Position numbers and translations under genes: made by a program
Source of the DNA: Prevotella sp. UBA3294
GTDB lineage: Bacteria > Bacteroidota > Bacteroidia > Bacteroidales > Bacteroidaceae
Reading direction: 5' to 3'
Assembly: GCA_002361535.1 (NCBI GenBank)
Contig: DETG01000003.1
Location: 1 to 23,195, forward strand
Length of the DNA: 23,195 bases
Part shown: piece by piece, positions 1-7,830 of the stretch
Layout: every line of letters starts with the position of its first letter
How positions within the stretch are numbered: position 1 is the first letter of the stretch
The notes under the pieces: model-generated
Database searches by the model: none
What the model saw: only the letters and a program-made list of their open reading frames with translations
What the model was told of the DNA's origin: nothing

Positions 1-133
1 CGGTGTTTACGCCCTTGTCGAAACCCTCGAGCCCAGCCTTCGTCTCCTCCTCAAAGAGGTACTCATACGATGGATTGTGTGCGATTACGGTTGAACCCGT
101 AATACCATACTGTGTCAAATCTAACTTTGCCAT
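1..133 (-). CDS. pckA: Phosphoenolpyruvate carboxykinase (ATP), N-terminal fragment
   Basis: This is the 5' end of a gene that runs off the left edge; 44 codons are visible from the ATG at 133. The peptide begins [20 protein letters not shown] and continues with [12 protein letters not shown] and GLEGFDKG, which matches the conserved N-terminus of Bacteroidales ATP-dependent PEP carboxykinase as I know it. The enzyme interconverts oxaloacetate plus ATP with PEP, CO2 and ADP in the cytosol; in succinate-forming Bacteroidales it usually works in the carboxylating direction. None of the catalytic residues lie in this fragment, so the call rests on N-terminal similarity and on the upp neighbour. 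A good promoter lies at 191-221. The upp gene is divergent. Confidence 0.85.
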   Translation of the reverse strand, partial: MAKLDLTQYGITGSTVIAHNPSYEYLFEEETKAGLEGFDKGVNT

Positions 134-190
134 AAAGATATCAATATTTAATTGTGAAAACTCTTTTTGCCCTAAAATACAAATCGCCTG

Positions 191-221
191 CAAAGTTAGC
201 GAAAAATCACTAAGACACAAA
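191..221 (-). promoter_or_regulatory. Bacteroidetes-type promoter of pckA
   Basis: Read on the minus strand, TTTG (218-221) is followed after 19 nt by TAACTTTG (191-198). This fits the TTTG / 19-21 nt / TAnnTTTG pattern of the Bacteroidetes primary sigma factor. The predicted 5' leader of pckA would be roughly 50 nt. Found by eye; no transcript data. Confidence 0.65.
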
Positions 222-226
222 AAGTT

Positions 227-248
227 AAGCATAGAAAAATGCTTTTTT
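227..248 (+). terminator. Small hairpin with T-run between divergent promoters
   Basis: AAGCAT (227-232), a 6-nt loop and ATGCTT (239-244) are followed by further Ts to 248. On the plus strand this looks like a short intrinsic terminator, but no plus-strand gene lies upstream of it. It sits between the pckA promoter and the likely upp promoter, so it could block transcripts entering upp, or it may be chance in AT-rich DNA. Confidence 0.3.
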
Positions 249-337
249 GATCATAAAAATCGGTTAAAGTATTTAAAAAAGAACGGGATGAAAACATTTT
301 TGCAAAGTCTGTCTTACAAAATAACAGGGAATATGAT

Positions 338-345
338 TATCTTTG
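338..345 (+). promoter_or_regulatory. Likely -7 box of the upp promoter
   Basis: TATCTTTG, followed by C, matches the TAnnTTTG -7 element and lies about 20 nt upstream of the upp ATG. The -33 element is weak (TTAC near 314-317 at a 20-nt spacing), so only the -7 half is convincing. It favours the ATG at 366 over the in-frame upstream ATG at 334, which would lie before the transcription start. Confidence 0.5.
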
Positions 346-365
346 CAAACAAAAAAGGCAAACTT

Positions 366-1022
366 ATGAAAGTAATCAATCTGAGTGAGAACAACAGTAT
401 CATGAACCTTTATCTTGCTGAACTGCGAGACAAGAAGTATCAACACAACCGCCTCCTATTCCGAAACAATATCAGACGCATCGGTGAAATCATGGCTTAC
501 GAGATATCGAAGACACTCGACTACAGGCCGAAAACGGTGACAACCCCTTTGGCGAATATTGATGTCAACATACCCAAAGACGAGCTGGTGATAGCCACCG
601 TGCTACGTGCCGGATTGCCATTCCACCAAGGTTTTCTGGAAATCTTCGATCATGCCGACAATGCCTTTGTCAGTGCCTATCGTATGTACACCAACCGCGA
701 GCACACAGAGGTAGGTGTTCATACGGAGTACATGGCTTCTCCCAGTGTGAAGGGAAAGACACTGATGATCGTGGATCCGATGCTTGCCACAGGAGGAAGT
801 ATGGCGGCAAGCATTGAGGCATTGGTAAAGACCGGAAAGCCCAAGACAATACATATCGCCAGTGTCATTGCCACTCCCGAGGGCATTGACGTAGTAAAGG
901 AGGCATTGCCTGAGAATTCCATGATCTGGTGTGCCGCCATCGATCCAGGCATGAATACACACAAGTATATCGTTCCGGGCTTCGGCGACTGTGGTGATCT
1001 CTGTTACGGAGAGAAGCTCTGA
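366..1022 (+). CDS. upp: Uracil phosphoribosyltransferase
   Basis: Cytosolic pyrimidine salvage enzyme that makes UMP and pyrophosphate from uracil and PRPP. The 218-residue length is normal for the family. The PRPP-binding loop is visible as MIVDPMLATGGSM, and the C-terminal uracil-binding stretch as YIVPGFGDCGDLCYG. The open frame extends upstream to position 3, but residues before MKVINLSE look like translated AT-rich intergenic DNA and overlap the pckA promoter, so I start at 366. The gene is divergent from pckA and is followed four bases after the stop by a strong hairpin (1027-1065). The lysine-rich, AT-rich upstream 'extension' should not be annotated as protein. Confidence 0.95.
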   Translation: MKVINLSENNSIMNLYLAELRDKKYQHNRLLFRNNIRRIGEIMAYEISKTLDYRPKTVTTPLANIDVNIPKDELVIATVLRAGLPFHQGFLEIFDHADNAFVSAYRMYTNREHTEVGVHTEYMASPSVKGKTLMIVDPMLATGGSMAASIEALVKTGKPKTIHIASVIATPEGIDVVKEALPENSMIWCAAIDPGMNTHKYIVPGFGDCGDLCYGEKL

Positions 1023-1026
1023 AAAT

Positions 1027-1065
1027 CTCCTCAGTCTCTTCCCATTTTAAGAAGAGGCTGAGGAG
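1027..1065 (+). terminator. Strong hairpin after upp
   Basis: The arms at 1027-1041 (CTCCTCAGTCTCTTC) and 1051-1065 (GAAGAGGCTGAGGAG) pair over 15 bp with one G-T wobble around a 9-nt loop. It starts 4 nt after the upp stop and lies between the convergent upp and korB genes, so it could end transcription from either side. There is no clear U-tract after the stem, so it is not a textbook rho-independent terminator. Confidence 0.65.
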
Positions 1066-1073
1066 CTTCATGA

Positions 1074-1116
1074 TTCGAGAAACGGAGGAACGAACGAGCA
1101 TCCTCGCACCCTCGAA
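1074..1116. other. Second imperfect inverted repeat between upp and korB
   Basis: TTCGAG (1074-1079) pairs with CTCGAA (1111-1116), and inside it GAGG (1085-1088) pairs with CCTC (1102-1105). The structure is looser than the 1027-1065 hairpin. It lies about 30 nt past the korB stop on the minus strand, so it may be the korAB 3'-end structure. No T-run was seen. Confidence 0.3.
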
Positions 1117-1142
1117 AGTTGAACAAGCGAGACTCTAACTTT

Positions 1143-2147
1143 TCACTTCACTTCCCAAGTGTCGTTTGTCTCCAGCAGTTCCGCGAAATTATGGTATTTC
1201 TTCTGCTGCGACACCTCTGCAATCTGCTGATGTACAGCATCATTGTAGGTGGGAGCCTCTACATCGCGGATCACGCCCAGTGCCACGGGGAATCCGTGCT
1301 CATTATCCATCATCGCCAGTTTCAGCTGTAAGGTATCATCCTCACAATGGGCATCATGGACCAGTACATCATCCAATGTATAGCCATCCTGTCCGATGGT
1401 CACCACTTTCAAGCCGAAACCATCCTGTACCAAGCCATACTCGTTGTTCGGACCGAATACCAGTTTCTCACCGTGACGAACATAGATGGCATTGTTCTTA
1501 CGTCCTTCCTTGTTATAAATAGGATCATAGCAGCCGTTGTTGAAGATCACGCAGTTTTGCAGGATCTCACAAACGGCAGCACCCTTATGATAATAGGCAG
1601 CCTTCAGAATTTCCACTGTCTCTGCATTATCGGTAGCCACAGAACGGGCAAAGAAATGACCGCGTGCGCCAAAGCACAGCTCAGCGGGACGGAACGGATC
1701 CTCCACCGTGCCATAAGGACTCGACTTACTCACGAAGCCTCGCGGACTGGTAGGTGAATACTGTCCCTTTGTCAGTCCGTAGATACGGTTGTTCAGCAGG
1801 ATCATGTTCAAGTCGATGTTTCGGCGCATGGCATGGATAAAGTGATTTCCACCGATTGCCAAGCCATCACCGTCGCCACTTACCTGCCATACGGTGAGAT
1901 TCGGGTTTGCCACCTTTGCTCCGGTAGCGATACTGGCAGCCCGGCCATGGATGGTCTGCATGGCATACGGACTCACATAATAGGGCAGACGACTGGAGCA
2001 TCCGATACCAGAGATGACAGCCATCTCGTGAGGAGCGACACCAACTTCTGCCATTGCTTTGTGCAGTGATGCGAGGAAGAAATGGTCACCGCAGCCTGGA
2101 CACCATCTCGGTTGTCCTTTTTTATAATCATTTGCTGTATAGCTCAT
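1143..2147 (-). CDS. korB: 2-oxoglutarate:ferredoxin oxidoreductase, beta subunit
   Basis: Thiamine-diphosphate-binding subunit (334 aa) of a 2-oxoacid:ferredoxin oxidoreductase that interconverts 2-oxoglutarate plus CoA with succinyl-CoA plus CO2 using ferredoxin. Visible signatures are the N-terminal CPGCG (residues 16-20), part of the iron-sulfur ligand set in this family, and the TPP/Mg site with GDGDGLAIGGNH (91-102) and NNRIYGLTKGQ (119-129). It lies 5 nt downstream of korA and is surely co-transcribed from the promoter at 4073-4104. The length is normal for the short beta subunits of Bacteroidales. Specificity for 2-oxoglutarate rather than another 2-oxoacid is inferred from the subunit architecture, not from a residue I can point to. 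Confidence 0.92.
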   Translation of the reverse strand: MSYTANDYKKGQPRWCPGCGDHFFLASLHKAMAEVGVAPHEMAVISGIGCSSRLPYYVSPYAMQTIHGRAASIATGAKVANPNLTVWQVSGDGDGLAIGGNHFIHAMRRNIDLNMILLNNRIYGLTKGQYSPTSPRGFVSKSSPYGTVEDPFRPAELCFGARGHFFARSVATDNAETVEILKAAYYHKGAAVCEILQNCVIFNNGCYDPIYNKEGRKNNAIYVRHGEKLVFGPNNEYGLVQDGFGLKVVTIGQDGYTLDDVLVHDAHCEDDTLQLKLAMMDNEHGFPVALGVIRDVEAPTYNDAVHQQIAEVSQQKKYHNFAELLETNDTWEVK

Positions 2148-2152
2148 ATCTC

Positions 2153-4000
2153 TTACTTCTTTAAAATGTCCTCAAAAGCGTTTACCAACTCACTGACCAC
2201 AAACGGCTGGCCTTTCACCTGATTAAACTGCTCAGGAACGAAGCCATCTACCTTCGAACGCAGATAAGCAGCCAGCTGTCCCATATTCTGTTCGGCCACT
2301 ACTACTTTCTTATAGTGCAAGAGCACATCGGCGGTGTTCTTTGGCAGCGGGTTGATGAACTTAAACTGTGTATGGGCTACCTTGTAGCCTTTCTTCTGCA
2401 GTTCCTCCATAGCACTGTACAGATGACCGTATGTAGAGCCGAAGCCCACGATAAGGAGGTCGGCATCAGCATCGCCTGCCACCTCCAAGTCGGGAACAGG
2501 AATCTTAGCCACCTTCTCCGCACGCAGACGGGTCATCATATCATGATTCTCTGGATCTGTAGAGATCGCTCCGGTCTTACCGTCTTTCTCCAATCCACCG
2601 AGGATATGCGTATAGCCTTCCATTCCGGGAACGGCCCAATAGCGCACCTTTGTCTCCTCGTCACGGAAATACGGGGTATAGTGATCCTTCATCTCTGGTG
2701 TAGCATAGTGAGGCTTAATGGTAGGCAACTCCTCCATCTTCGGCAGTTTCCATGCTGCAGAGCCATTGGCGATGAACGCATCGGTGAGCAGGATCACCGG
2801 GGTGAGATGCTCAAGGGCGATCTTGGCAGCACTATAGACAGCATCGAAGCAGTCGGTAGGACTGGTTGCTGCAATAACAGGGATGGGACTTTCGCCGTTT
2901 CTTCCATAAAGAGCCTGCAACAGATCGGTCTGCTCACTCTTGGTGGGAAGACCTGTAGAAGGTCCGCCACGCTGTACATCGATGATCACCAGAGGCAGCT
3001 CATCGATCACAGCTAAGTTGATGGCCTCGCTCTTCAGGCAGATACCAGGGCCCGAGGTGGAAGTGGCAGCCAGAGCACCGGCAAAGGCGGCACCTACAGA
3101 GCTGGCGCACCCACTGATCTCATCCTCGCACTGCACGGTGATCACACCGCAGCTCTTGTGCTTGGAGAGCTCATGCAGGATATCGGTGGCCGGAGTGATA
3201 GGATAAGAGCCCAGATAGAGGCGCAGTCCTGCCTTCTCGGCAGCAGCGATCAAGCCATAGGCTGTGGCCTTGTTTCCGGTAATGTCCATATACCGTCCAG
3301 GCACTTTTTCCTTGGAGTCGATGCGATAGGTAGCGGGCACACTGGCATGGGTGTTATGTCCATAGTCATATCCCGCCTGTACCACCTTGATATTATTTTC
3401 TGCAATGGCAGGTTTCTTGGCGAATTTCTCGCGGAGGAAGTTAGCGACAAGGTCCAGATCACGGTTAAAGAGCCAGCACACCAGTCCTAAGGCAAACATG
3501 TTACGGCACTTCAGGACAGCCTTGTTGTCCATTCCGCTGTCAGCCAGGCAGTCTTTCACCATCGTAGTCAGCGGGCACTGCACCACACGGTCGGGGTCGA
3601 TGCCCATCTCGCCAAGATAATCATCAGTCTGGAAGGCAGCTTTCTTCAGATCGTTAGGACCGAAGGAATCGGTGTCGATGATGATAGTAGCCTGTGGTTT
3701 GGCATACCTATACTGTGTTTTCAAGGCGGCTGCGTTCATGGCTACGAGCACGTCGCACAAATCGCCCGGAGTATAAACCTTCCCGGCACCGATATGTACC
3801 TGGAAACCCGACACACCGGTGAGCGAGCCTTGCGGGGCTCGGATATCAGCCGGATAATCAGGGAATGTTGAGATGCCGTTACCTACGGTGGCACTAACCG
3901 TAGAGAAGATGTTTCCGGCCAGCTGCATACCGTCGCCGGAGTCTCCTGAGAAGCGGACAACGACTTGGTCCAGCTCCTTCACTTCCAATTGTTCTGCCAT
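2153..4000 (-). CDS. korA: 2-oxoglutarate:ferredoxin oxidoreductase, fused gamma-alpha subunit
   Basis: A 615-aa subunit in which the gamma domain (about 1-200, with FSGDSGDGMQLAG at 17-29) is fused in front of the alpha (pyrimidine-binding) domain. The alpha domain shows YPITP at 266-270, CEDEISG at 291-297 and RGGPSTGLPTKSEQTDL at 344-360; a C-terminal transketolase-like domain follows from about 490 onward. With KorB it forms the TPP- and [4Fe-4S]-dependent complex. No separate ferredoxin-like delta subunit is encoded here, which is usual for the two-subunit KorAB type. It is the first gene of the operon and has a well-formed promoter 72 nt upstream. In a pckA-containing fermenter the complex probably links 2-oxoglutarate and succinyl-CoA; the direction in vivo cannot be read from sequence. 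Confidence 0.93.
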   Translation of the reverse strand: MAEQLEVKELDQVVVRFSGDSGDGMQLAGNIFSTVSATVGNGISTFPDYPADIRAPQGSLTGVSGFQVHIGAGKVYTPGDLCDVLVAMNAAALKTQYRYAKPQATIIIDTDSFGPNDLKKAAFQTDDYLGEMGIDPDRVVQCPLTTMVKDCLADSGMDNKAVLKCRNMFALGLVCWLFNRDLDLVANFLREKFAKKPAIAENNIKVVQAGYDYGHNTHASVPATYRIDSKEKVPGRYMDITGNKATAYGLIAAAEKAGLRLYLGSYPITPATDILHELSKHKSCGVITVQCEDEISGCASSVGAAFAGALAATSTSGPGICLKSEAINLAVIDELPLVIIDVQRGGPSTGLPTKSEQTDLLQALYGRNGESPIPVIAATSPTDCFDAVYSAAKIALEHLTPVILLTDAFIANGSAAWKLPKMEELPTIKPHYATPEMKDHYTPYFRDEETKVRYWAVPGMEGYTHILGGLEKDGKTGAISTDPENHDMMTRLRAEKVAKIPVPDLEVAGDADADLLIVGFGSTYGHLYSAMEELQKKGYKVAHTQFKFINPLPKNTADVLLHYKKVVVAEQNMGQLAAYLRSKVDGFVPEQFNQVKGQPFVVSELVNAFEDILKK

Positions 4001-4072
4001 AATTCTTTTAAGATTAATACTTGAATGAAGCTTTTATTCACCCATCGGTGACAGATATTCTCTTAAACGGGT

Positions 4073-4104
4073 GCAAAGTTCATAAATAATATTGAATTAT
4101 CAAA
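4073..4104 (-). promoter_or_regulatory. Bacteroidetes-type promoter of korAB
   Basis: On the minus strand, TTTG (4101-4104) is separated by exactly 20 nt from GAACTTTG (4073-4080), one base off the TAnnTTTG consensus. The predicted korA leader is about 65 nt. It includes a small TCACC / GGTGA stem around 4038-4052. Confidence 0.6.
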
Positions 4105-4147
4105 ATCTTTTCGTTAAAAAGTAGCTTTTCTCACGAGAAGCAAGCGT

Positions 4148-5806
4148 TTAATACTTGAACGAACTACCTCCCAAGAACTCACGCAGCAACGATGTGGGCG
4201 GGATGTCGGAGTCAGAGATTGGCCGGATATACCTGAGGAATTTCAACAGACGGTATGCCTCGGCATGCTCGTTACAGTTCTCGGGAACCTGTTCCAACAG
4301 TGGCTCCGCCTGACTCTTAATCACAGCTAATTCGAAGAGCATGGCGGTATTGAACATCGCATCCGCATTCTCCTGATAGGGGAAAATCCATTTATTCTCG
4401 CCGGCTCTCACACTGGGCCATCGGTGGATGGTTTCCTGTGCGCTCACACCCCGATATTTATGGTCACGGATGATTCGCCGAAGCAGTCGGTTGTCGGTAG
4501 TGGGAACATAGTTATGCTCATCTAACAGAAGGGTGGTCAAGGCAGAGGCATAGACGCGGAAAATCTGATCCTGCGGCACCTGTGCCGTGAGTTCCGGGTT
4601 CAAGGCATGGATGCCCTCCACCACCAGCACCTCATCTTTGCGCAGGCACAGTCTTCGTCCATCAGGTGTGCTTTTTCCCGTTTGGAAGTTATAGCGAGGC
4701 ATTTGCACCTCCTCCCCGGCGAGGAGTGCGTTCATCTGTTCGTTCAGTAAGGGGATGTTCAGTGCGTGCAGGTGCTCATAGTCGTAGTCTCCATGCTCAT
4801 CGCGGGGTGTCTGTTCCCTGTCAACGAAGTAGTCGTCTAACGAGACTGGTACCGGTTTGATGCCGTTGGTGACGAGCTGTACCGAAAGACGTTTGCATGT
4901 GGTGGTCTTTCCCGACGACGACGGTCCTGCGATCAGCACCATCCTGATCCCCTTTCTGTTGGCGATCTCATCGGCAATTCGTGCAATCTTCTTCTCCTGT
5001 AAAGCCTCCGACACCTGGATAAGCTGCGAAGCCCATCCCTTTTCCACTAATTCGTTCAGGTCACCGATGGTGCTCATGCCTAAGATCCGCTGCCAGTGGT
5101 GGTGTTCCCTGAAGATGTTGAACATCTTATCCTGATGGGTCATCTCGCCCAGTTCCGCGGGATGTTCCCTTGAAGGGATGCGCAGCAGGAGTCCGTCGCC
5201 ATATTTCTCTAACCCAAAGAGGTAGAGCTGCGACGTATTGGTAAGCAGTGCCCCATAGTAGTAGTCGTAGTAGCCGTTGATGTCGTAGAAAACCGTATAG
5301 CACTTTCCGGTACTCTTGAGCAGTTTCACCTTCGAGTGTGCGCCCACCGACTCGAACAGCCGGATAGCCTCCTCGGTAGTCGTCTCATGTCGATGGATGG
5401 GATAGGCGGCATCGATAATCTCCTGCATCCGTTTCCTGATCTGTCCCACCTCTTCCAGTGTGATGGGCCTTCCGATCTTCAGGTCCACATAGTAGCCGTT
5501 GCTCACGGGTGTGTTGATGCTCACCGTACAATCCTTATAGAGGTTGTGCACCGCCTTGCACAGAACGAAGAAAAGGGTGCGCGTATAGGTACGTGACCCG
5601 CTGGCCGATTCCATGTCGAGGAATTCCACCGTCTTGGGGTTATACACTCGGAAGTGTAGTCCTTCCACTTTATTATTCACTTTGGCACTCACCGGACCGT
5701 ATTTCATCTCCAGTCCAAAGATCTGAAAGATTTCAGAAAGGTTCGATCCCAAGGGTATTTCCTTGCGTTCGTTATTGTTCTTACACCAGATCTCTACAGT
5801 TTTCAT
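4148..5806 (-). CDS. Nucleoside (uridine) kinase-like P-loop protein with N-terminal TGS/ThrRS-like region
   Basis: The C-terminal part (from about residue 285) is a uridine kinase/phosphoribulokinase-type P-loop domain. Its Walker A is GPSSSGKTTT (about 294-303), and SLDDYFVDR, RYNFQTGK and VVEGIHALNP are typical of this family. It is preceded by a roughly 60-residue TGS-like region and a segment with PIHRHETTTEEA that resembles the ThrRS second additional domain. This long architecture (552 aa here) recurs in Bacteroidales and Clostridia and is usually annotated as a nucleoside kinase. Its N-terminal half suggests nucleotide or RNA sensing, but that is inference. ATGs occur at 5812 and 5806; I prefer 5806 because MKTVEIWCKNN matches the usual family start. 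It is divergent from the phosphate transporter gene. Pyrimidine salvage shared with nearby upp is plausible. A weak minus-strand TATCTTTA at 5841-5848 may be its -7 box. Confidence 0.85.
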   Translation of the reverse strand: MKTVEIWCKNNNERKEIPLGSNLSEIFQIFGLEMKYGPVSAKVNNKVEGLHFRVYNPKTVEFLDMESASGSRTYTRTLFFVLCKAVHNLYKDCTVSINTPVSNGYYVDLKIGRPITLEEVGQIRKRMQEIIDAAYPIHRHETTTEEAIRLFESVGAHSKVKLLKSTGKCYTVFYDINGYYDYYYGALLTNTSQLYLFGLEKYGDGLLLRIPSREHPAELGEMTHQDKMFNIFREHHHWQRILGMSTIGDLNELVEKGWASQLIQVSEALQEKKIARIADEIANRKGIRMVLIAGPSSSGKTTTCKRLSVQLVTNGIKPVPVSLDDYFVDREQTPRDEHGDYDYEHLHALNIPLLNEQMNALLAGEEVQMPRYNFQTGKSTPDGRRLCLRKDEVLVVEGIHALNPELTAQVPQDQIFRVYASALTTLLLDEHNYVPTTDNRLLRRIIRDHKYRGVSAQETIHRWPSVRAGENKWIFPYQENADAMFNTAMLFELAVIKSQAEPLLEQVPENCNEHAEAYRLLKFLRYIRPISDSDIPPTSLLREFLGGSSFKY

Positions 5807-5904
5807 AAGCATTCAATCGTATGTTTTCAGATTTTGGCTGTAAAGATACGCATATTTTTTCAGAAACATTCTATTTTTAGTTTTTTTATAAAACAAGACA
5901 ATTG

Positions 5905-5936
5905 TTTGGCGCTTTACGAGTTTTTTTGTATTTTTG
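5905..5936 (+). promoter_or_regulatory. Bacteroidetes-type promoter of the Na/Pi cotransporter gene
   Basis: TTTG (5905-5908), a 20-nt spacer and TATTTTTG (5929-5936) give a full match to the consensus. The leader would be about 50 nt. No phosphate-responsive box could be recognised. Confidence 0.65.
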
Positions 5937-5990
5937 CAGCAGATTTTTCAAAATACCATCCCTGCAGCATAACAATCATTTTAAATATCT

Positions 5991-7703
5991 ATGTCTATTT
6001 GGATTATCTTTAAGCTTCTCGGATCACTCGCCCTGCTGATGTTCGGTATGAAAAGCATGAGCGAGGCTCTGCAGAAGATGGCAGGTCCGCAGCTGCGCCA
6101 TGCTTTGGGCGCTATGACCACCAACCGTTTCACTGGCTTGCTCACAGGTACCATCGTGACCGCTTCTGTACAGTCGTCAACGGCAACCACCGTGATGACC
6201 GTTTCGTTTGTCAATGCCGGACTGCTCACCCTTGCGCAGGCCATCTCCGTCATCATGGGTGCCAACATCGGCACCACGCTCACGGCATGGATCATGGCAT
6301 TGGGAACATCGTTCGACATCAGCGTAGCCGTCTATCCGGGCTTCTTCCTCGGTATCATCCTGATCTACATGAAGAGTCACCGTTACGTAGGAGATTTCCT
6401 GTTCGGTCTGGCCTTCCTGCTATTAGGTCTGACCACCCTGAAAGCCACGGGAACGGCGATGGATCTGGGACATAACGAGGCCGTCACAGCTTTCTTCCGC
6501 TCGTTCGACCCCAACTCGTTCCTCACCACGATCATCTTCCTGTTCCTGGGAGGTGTGATGACATTCTGCGTACAGTCGAGTGCTGCCGTGATGGCGATCA
6601 CCATGCTTCTCTGCTCCACTGGCGCCATGCCCATCTATCAGGGTATAGCCCTTGTGTTAGGTGAGAACATCGGTACCACCATCACCTCCAACCTTGCCGC
6701 ATTGTCTGCCAACACCCAGGCTCGGCGTGCTGCCTTGGCACACATGTTCTTCAATGTCTTCGGTGTCATCTGGATCTTGTTTGTCTTCCACTGGTTCATC
6801 GATGGTGTGATGTGGCTGGTAGATGCTGTAGGTGGCTGGTTAGGAAAAGACATGGCCCACATGGCATCCACCGAGAAGCTCAACTTCGTCCTGGCTGCCT
6901 TCCACTCCTGTTTCAATGTCATTAACGCAGGAATCCTCATCTGGTTCATTCCCCAGATAGAGCGTTTCGTATGCTGGGTGATCAAGCCGAAGAAGGTCGA
7001 TGAGGAAGAGGATTTCCGCCTGCATTTCATCACCGCCGGTTTCATGAAGACTCCGGAGCTCTCGGTGCTCGAAGCCCAGAAAGAGATTGTCAGCTTCAGC
7101 GAACGTATGCAGCGCATGTTCGGCATGGTGCGCGAGCTCCTCTCCGAGAAAGACGATCAGAAGTTCACCAAGCTGTTCACCCGCATAGAGAAATACGAGA
7201 GCATCTCCGACAATATGGAGATAGAGATCGCCTCCTATCTGGAGCAGGTCTCCGATGCCCACCTCTCCGATGAGACGAAAGGAAAGATCCGCGCCATGCT
7301 CCGCGAGATCAGCGAACTGGAGTCTATCGGTGATGCCTGCTATAACATGGCACGCACCATCAACCGCAAGGTACAAGGGAAGAACGAGCACTTCATCGAC
7401 CGCCAGTACGACCACATGCACCAGATGATGGAACTCACCGACAGTGCCCTCACCCAGATGAACAACCTGATGGGTGGCCGCAAGGAGAGTTTCAACGTGA
7501 ACCGTTCGTTCAACATCGAGAACGAGATCAACAACTTCCGCGACCAGCTGAAGAGCCAGAACATCAACGACGTGAACAACCATGTCTATACCTACGGCAT
7601 CGGCACCATCTACATGGATATCATCAACGAGTGCGAGAAACTCGGCGACTATGTCATCAACGTGGTAGAGGCCCGCATGGGAACAAAGCAGCGCGAGGCA
7701 TAG
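5991..7703 (+). CDS. Na+/phosphate cotransporter (NptA family) with PhoU-like domain
   Basis: A 570-aa inner-membrane protein that imports phosphate with sodium. The N-terminal half carries the two inverted family repeats: QSSTATT (61-67) with GANIGTT (90-96), and QSSAAV (195-200) with GENIGTT (224-230). These sit among about eight hydrophobic segments. From about residue 360 to the end the sequence is helical, charged and PhoU-like (for example RIEKYESISDNMEIEIASYL and EISELESIGDACYNMART), as in many NptA proteins. It is divergent from the kinase gene and has its own promoter. The downstream methyltransferase gene lies 127 nt away on the same strand with no obvious terminator between, so read-through is possible. 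Confidence 0.93.
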   Translation: MSIWIIFKLLGSLALLMFGMKSMSEALQKMAGPQLRHALGAMTTNRFTGLLTGTIVTASVQSSTATTVMTVSFVNAGLLTLAQAISVIMGANIGTTLTAWIMALGTSFDISVAVYPGFFLGIILIYMKSHRYVGDFLFGLAFLLLGLTTLKATGTAMDLGHNEAVTAFFRSFDPNSFLTTIIFLFLGGVMTFCVQSSAAVMAITMLLCSTGAMPIYQGIALVLGENIGTTITSNLAALSANTQARRAALAHMFFNVFGVIWILFVFHWFIDGVMWLVDAVGGWLGKDMAHMASTEKLNFVLAAFHSCFNVINAGILIWFIPQIERFVCWVIKPKKVDEEEDFRLHFITAGFMKTPELSVLEAQKEIVSFSERMQRMFGMVRELLSEKDDQKFTKLFTRIEKYESISDNMEIEIASYLEQVSDAHLSDETKGKIRAMLREISELESIGDACYNMARTINRKVQGKNEHFIDRQYDHMHQMMELTDSALTQMNNLMGGRKESFNVNRSFNIENEINNFRDQLKSQNINDVNNHVYTYGIGTIYMDIINECEKLGDYVINVVEARMGTKQREA

Positions 7704-7768
7704 GAGCACAGCTGGATTCGTATAGACGAGAACCTTTTCAACGGTCGGCTCTGCTGTTAGGTGCTGAG

Positions 7769-7824
7769 GTTGAAGGTCAAACGTCGAAGGTTAAAGTTCA
7801 AAATTCAAAGATCAAAGATCAAAG
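7769..7824 (+). repeat. Eight degenerate tandem 7-bp repeats before the methyltransferase start
   Basis: The units are GTTGAAG, GTCAAAC, GTCGAAG, GTTAAAG, TTCAAAA, TTCAAAG, ATCAAAG and ATCAAAG, with approximate consensus (g/t/a)TCAAAG. They are contiguous and end 6 nt before the ATG at 7831. The surrounding 7704-7768 shows no clear promoter or riboswitch. Such an array can change length by slippage and would then alter the leader of the downstream gene. Confidence 0.75.
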
Positions 7825-7830
7825 TTCTTC

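Noticed and set aside
3..365. In-frame upstream extension of upp
   Set aside because: It overlaps the pckA coding start and promoter on the other strand, gives a low-quality peptide, and upp proteins normally start at MKVINLSE.
2315..3016. 233-aa plus-strand open frame inside korA
   Set aside because: It is antisense to a well-supported gene and shows no recognisable domain or promoter.
6840..7709. 289-aa minus-strand open frame across the Na/Pi cotransporter's PhoU-like part
   Set aside because: The Val/Leu/His/Asp-rich composition is the expected antisense of a helical charged coding region; no start signal or family features.
7704..7830. Cobalamin riboswitch before the methyltransferase gene
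   Set aside because: The gap is only 127 nt, a third of it heptamer repeats, and no B12-box-like conserved stretch was recognised.
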